From assembly GCA_021790555.1 (NCBI GenBank), contig JAJYGY010000388.1, positions 1-15,749 on the forward strand: DNA of 15,749 bases, read 5' to 3'. The position numbers and the translations under genes are program-made. The first letter of the stretch is position 1, and the number at the start of each line of letters is the position of its first letter. Under the pieces are notes generated by a model. It did no database searches. It was not told where the DNA came from and was given only the letters and a program-made list of their open reading frames with translations. Shown here piece by piece: positions 13,939 through 15,749 of this stretch. Source of the stretch: a bacterium. GTDB lineage: Bacteria; Oederibacteriota; JAJYGY01.

Positions 13939-15666
13939 CTAGATTTCCATCACCACCGGCAGAATCATCGGCCTGCGTTCGGTGCGCTGCTTGAAGAAGC
14001 GCTTGAGCACCTGGGTGACCATGGCCCGCAGTTCGTCCCAGCCCGGGGCCTGGCTGCCCTGGTAGTTGGCCACGGCCTCGCGCACCAGCTGCCGGGCCTC
14101 CTCCAGGAAGGGACCGCTGTCCTTCTCGTAGACGAAGCCCCGGCTGAGGATGTCCGGGCCGGTGACGATCTCCTTGGTCTCGCGCGAGAACCCGAGCAGG
14201 CACAGCACCACGCCGTCCTCGCTCAAGTGCTTGCGGTCGCGCAGGACCACGTCGCCGATGTCCCCCACTCCCTTGCCGTCCACCAGCACCTCGCCGGCGG
14301 GCACGTGCCCGTGCTTGAAGGCCCGGCGCCCGTCGAAGGACCAGCGGTCGCCGTTGTCCATCAGGAAGACCCTGTCCTGGGGCATGCCTGCCTCGTGGGC
14401 CATGCGCCGCTGCATCACCTGATGCCTGGGCTCGCCGTGGGCCGGCAGGAAATAGGCGGGCTGCAGCAGGTGGAAGAGCTTGCGCAGGTCCTCGCGGCTG
14501 CCGTGCCCGGAGACGTGCACGCGCAGGCGCCCCTCGGTCACCACCTCGGCGCCGCAGCGGTAGAAATTGTTGATGACGGTGTTGATGGTGCGCTCGTTGC
14601 CCGGGATGGCGCGGGCCGAATAGAGCAGCAGGTCACCCTCCTCCACGCGCAGGTCGGTGTGGGTGCCGGCGGCCATGCGGGCCAGCCCCGACATGGGCTC
14701 GCCCTGGCTGCCCGTGGTGACCACCACGGTGCGCTCGGGCGGCAGGCTCTTGACGGTGTTGAAGTCCGCCCAGGTGCCGCCCCCGCCCTTCAGGTAGCCC
14801 AGTTCCTGGGCCAGGCGCATGTTGTAGCCCATGGACATGCCCAGGGTGGCCACCTTACGGCGGAACTTGGCGGCCGTGTCCAGGATCTGCTGGAAGCGGT
14901 GCACGTTGCTGGCGAAGCAGGTGGCGATGACGCGCCGCGGGGCCTGGCGGAAGACCTCCTCGAAGGCCGGCCCCACCTCCTTTTCGCTGGGGGTGAACCC
15001 GGGCTTCTCCACGTTGGTCGAATCGGAGATCAGGGCCAGGACCCCTCGCTCCTCGAAGCGGCGCAGGGCGGCCTCGTCGGTGTGGACGCCGTCCACCGGG
15101 GTGGAGTCGAACTTGAAGTCGCCGGAATGCACCACCAGGCCCAGGGGGGTGTCGATGGCCAGGCCCAGGCCGTCCACGATGGAATGGCAGACGGAGAAGA
15201 ACTCCACGCCGAAGCAGCCCAGCCGGATGCTCCCTCCGGAGCGGATCTCGGTGAGGCGGGTGGCGTCCAGCAGCTTGTGCTCCTCCAGCTTGGACTTCAC
15301 CAGCCCCAGGGTGTAGCGGGATCCATAGATGGGCAGGGGGAGCTTCCTCAGCAGGAAAGGAAGGCTCCCGATATGGTCCTCGTGGCCGTGGGTCAGCACG
15401 ATGCCGCGGACCTTGTCGCGGTTTTCCAGCAGGTAGCTGAAGTCCGGGATGACCAGGTCGATGCCGGGAAGCTCGGCCTCGTTGGGAAACTTGATGCCGC
15501 AGTCGATCACGAGGATGTCGTCCCCGTATTCCACCAGGGTGATGTTCTTGCCGATCTCACCCATGCCCCCCAGGGGGATGATGGAAAGGGCACCCTGCGG
15601 GGCCCCCAGGTATTGGGGACCCGCGGCCAGCTTTTCTTCGGGAAATTCTCCGGGCCGGACTTCCAA
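13939..15666 (-). CDS. rnj: Ribonuclease J
   Basis: RNase J is a metallo-beta-lactamase/beta-CASP nuclease combining endonuclease and 5'-3' exonuclease activity in mRNA decay and RNA maturation. The 575-residue protein starts its catalytic domain at IIPLGGMGEIGKN (29-41). The zinc-binding HGHEDH motif is at 93-98, with further ligands H161 and D183. Beta-CASP signatures include TGSQGEPMSGL (318-328), HVSGHGS (384-390) and PAHGEPRH (408-415, H410). The C-terminal domain is complete, ending at VMEI. There is no ATG upstream of the conserved region. The TTG at 15666 is chosen because GGAG lies six bases upstream; a TTG at 15678 would add four residues but has no ribosome binding site. It is the first gene of the run, after a TATAAT box, and precedes ftsK by 26 bp. 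Confidence 0.96.
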   Translation of the reverse strand: MEVRPGEFPEEKLAAGPQYLGAPQGALSIIPLGGMGEIGKNITLVEYGDDILVIDCGIKFPNEAELPGIDLVIPDFSYLLENRDKVRGIVLTHGHEDHIGSLPFLLRKLPLPIYGSRYTLGLVKSKLEEHKLLDATRLTEIRSGGSIRLGCFGVEFFSVCHSIVDGLGLAIDTPLGLVVHSGDFKFDSTPVDGVHTDEAALRRFEERGVLALISDSTNVEKPGFTPSEKEVGPAFEEVFRQAPRRVIATCFASNVHRFQQILDTAAKFRRKVATLGMSMGYNMRLAQELGYLKGGGGTWADFNTVKSLPPERTVVVTTGSQGEPMSGLARMAAGTHTDLRVEEGDLLLYSARAIPGNERTINTVINNFYRCGAEVVTEGRLRVHVSGHGSREDLRKLFHLLQPAYFLPAHGEPRHQVMQRRMAHEAGMPQDRVFLMDNGDRWSFDGRRAFKHGHVPAGEVLVDGKGVGDIGDVVLRDRKHLSEDGVVLCLLGFSRETKEIVTGPDILSRGFVYEKDSGPFLEEARQLVREAVANYQGSQAPGWDELRAMVTQVLKRFFKQRTERRPMILPVVMEI

Positions 15667-15672
15667 ACACTG

Positions 15673-15676
15673 CTCC
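15673..15676 (-). promoter_or_regulatory. Ribosome binding site deciding the RNase J start
   Basis: GGAG lies six bases before the TTG at 15666. It overlaps the alternative TTG at 15678-15676, which therefore cannot use it, so it selects the downstream start. Confidence 0.6.
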
Positions 15677-15727
15677 AAAGGGCGGGAAAATGAAAAACGC
15701 TTGTTTTACAGGGCTTTGCCGGGGGAA

Positions 15728-15733
15728 ATTATA
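15728..15733 (-). promoter_or_regulatory. Sigma70 -10 box of the RNase J operon
   Basis: A perfect TATAAT is present on the minus strand in an AT-rich island of this otherwise GC-rich window. Transcription would start near 15721, leaving a leader of about 55 bases before the TTG start of RNase J. With a 17-base spacer the -35 box would fall just outside the window, so it cannot be judged. The leader contains a small AAAAC/GTTTT stem that may or may not matter. Confidence 0.6.
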
Positions 15734-15749
15734 TAGGATGCCGGGGCAA

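Noticed and set aside
11318..13942. Long plus-strand open frame covering ftsK
   Set aside because: FtsK with Walker A, Walker B and a gamma domain is clearly the true gene; the antisense translation has no recognisable fold and is His/Gly/Leu-rich.
13913..14203. Upstream extension of the ftsK frame
   Set aside because: These 97 codons overlap the 3' end of RNase J in another frame and look nothing like FtsK; ATG 13912 has a ribosome binding site and begins a typical basic FtsK N-terminus.
13927..15693. Long plus-strand open frame covering RNase J
   Set aside because: It is the shadow of the RNase J gene, whose metal-binding motifs are intact on the minus strand.
1..15749. GGGNAGGG motifs resembling E. 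coli FtsK-orienting sequences
   Set aside because: By eye I saw more on the plus strand than on the minus strand, but the count was not exhaustive, the recognition sequence in this organism is unknown, and codon composition alone could cause the bias.
1..15749. Search for CRISPR repeats, tRNA/rRNA genes, insertion sequences, attachment sites or defence genes
   Set aside because: None was seen; the genes present are all core cellular or envelope functions.

Overview
This is a strongly GC-rich bacterial stretch in which every recognisable gene lies on the minus strand, so the biological reading order runs from the right edge to the left. The gene content points to a Gram-negative bacterium: a LolA-type lipoprotein carrier implies an outer membrane, the RodZ-like protein implies rod-shape machinery, the SRP RNA is of the small bacterial type, and mRNA decay relies at least partly on RNase J. 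That mix fits Desulfobacterota/Myxococcota-like or Acidobacteriota-like lineages, but the sequence alone does not settle the phylum. No tRNA, rRNA, CRISPR array, transposase, integrase or phage gene was seen. The region looks like stable core chromosome rather than an island.

Layout in transcription order: (1) 15728-15733, a TATAAT -10 box at the right edge, followed by RNase J from a TTG start. (2) ftsK DNA translocase, lolA (4-bp GTGA overlap with ftsK), a rodZ-like HTH/membrane protein, yajQ, and a secreted HEAT-repeat protein of unknown function. (3) rimO, pgsA (4-bp ATGA overlap) and pgpA (1-bp gap). (4) A SAM-dependent methyltransferase and a GT4-family glycosyltransferase. (5) A 209-bp gap that holds a signal recognition particle RNA gene with its own sigma70-like promoter. 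(6) A multi-pass GT39-like glycosyltransferase and a polyprenyl-phosphate-type GT2 glycosyltransferase that runs off the left edge. Protein-coding gaps are 70 bp or less apart from the ffs gap, and no convincing intrinsic terminator was seen, so most of the window could be one long transcript with an extra promoter at ffs.

Functionally the genes cover RNA turnover, chromosome segregation, lipoprotein sorting, cell shape, ribosome modification (RimO), phosphatidylglycerol synthesis (PgsA then PgpA catalyse consecutive steps) and surface-glycan assembly. In the glycan group, the GT2 enzyme probably loads a sugar onto a polyprenyl carrier and the GT39-like enzyme probably spends it outside the inner membrane. 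SRP RNA adds membrane-protein targeting, so cell-envelope biogenesis is the common thread.

I found no clear novel system. The items most worth a second look are the embedded SRP RNA gene with a slightly atypical apical core, a charged insertion in the RimO TRAM region, the uncharacterised secreted HEAT-repeat protein, a 12-codon open frame bridging two glycosyltransferase genes with 4-bp overlaps at both ends, and a basic N-terminal extension on PgsA.
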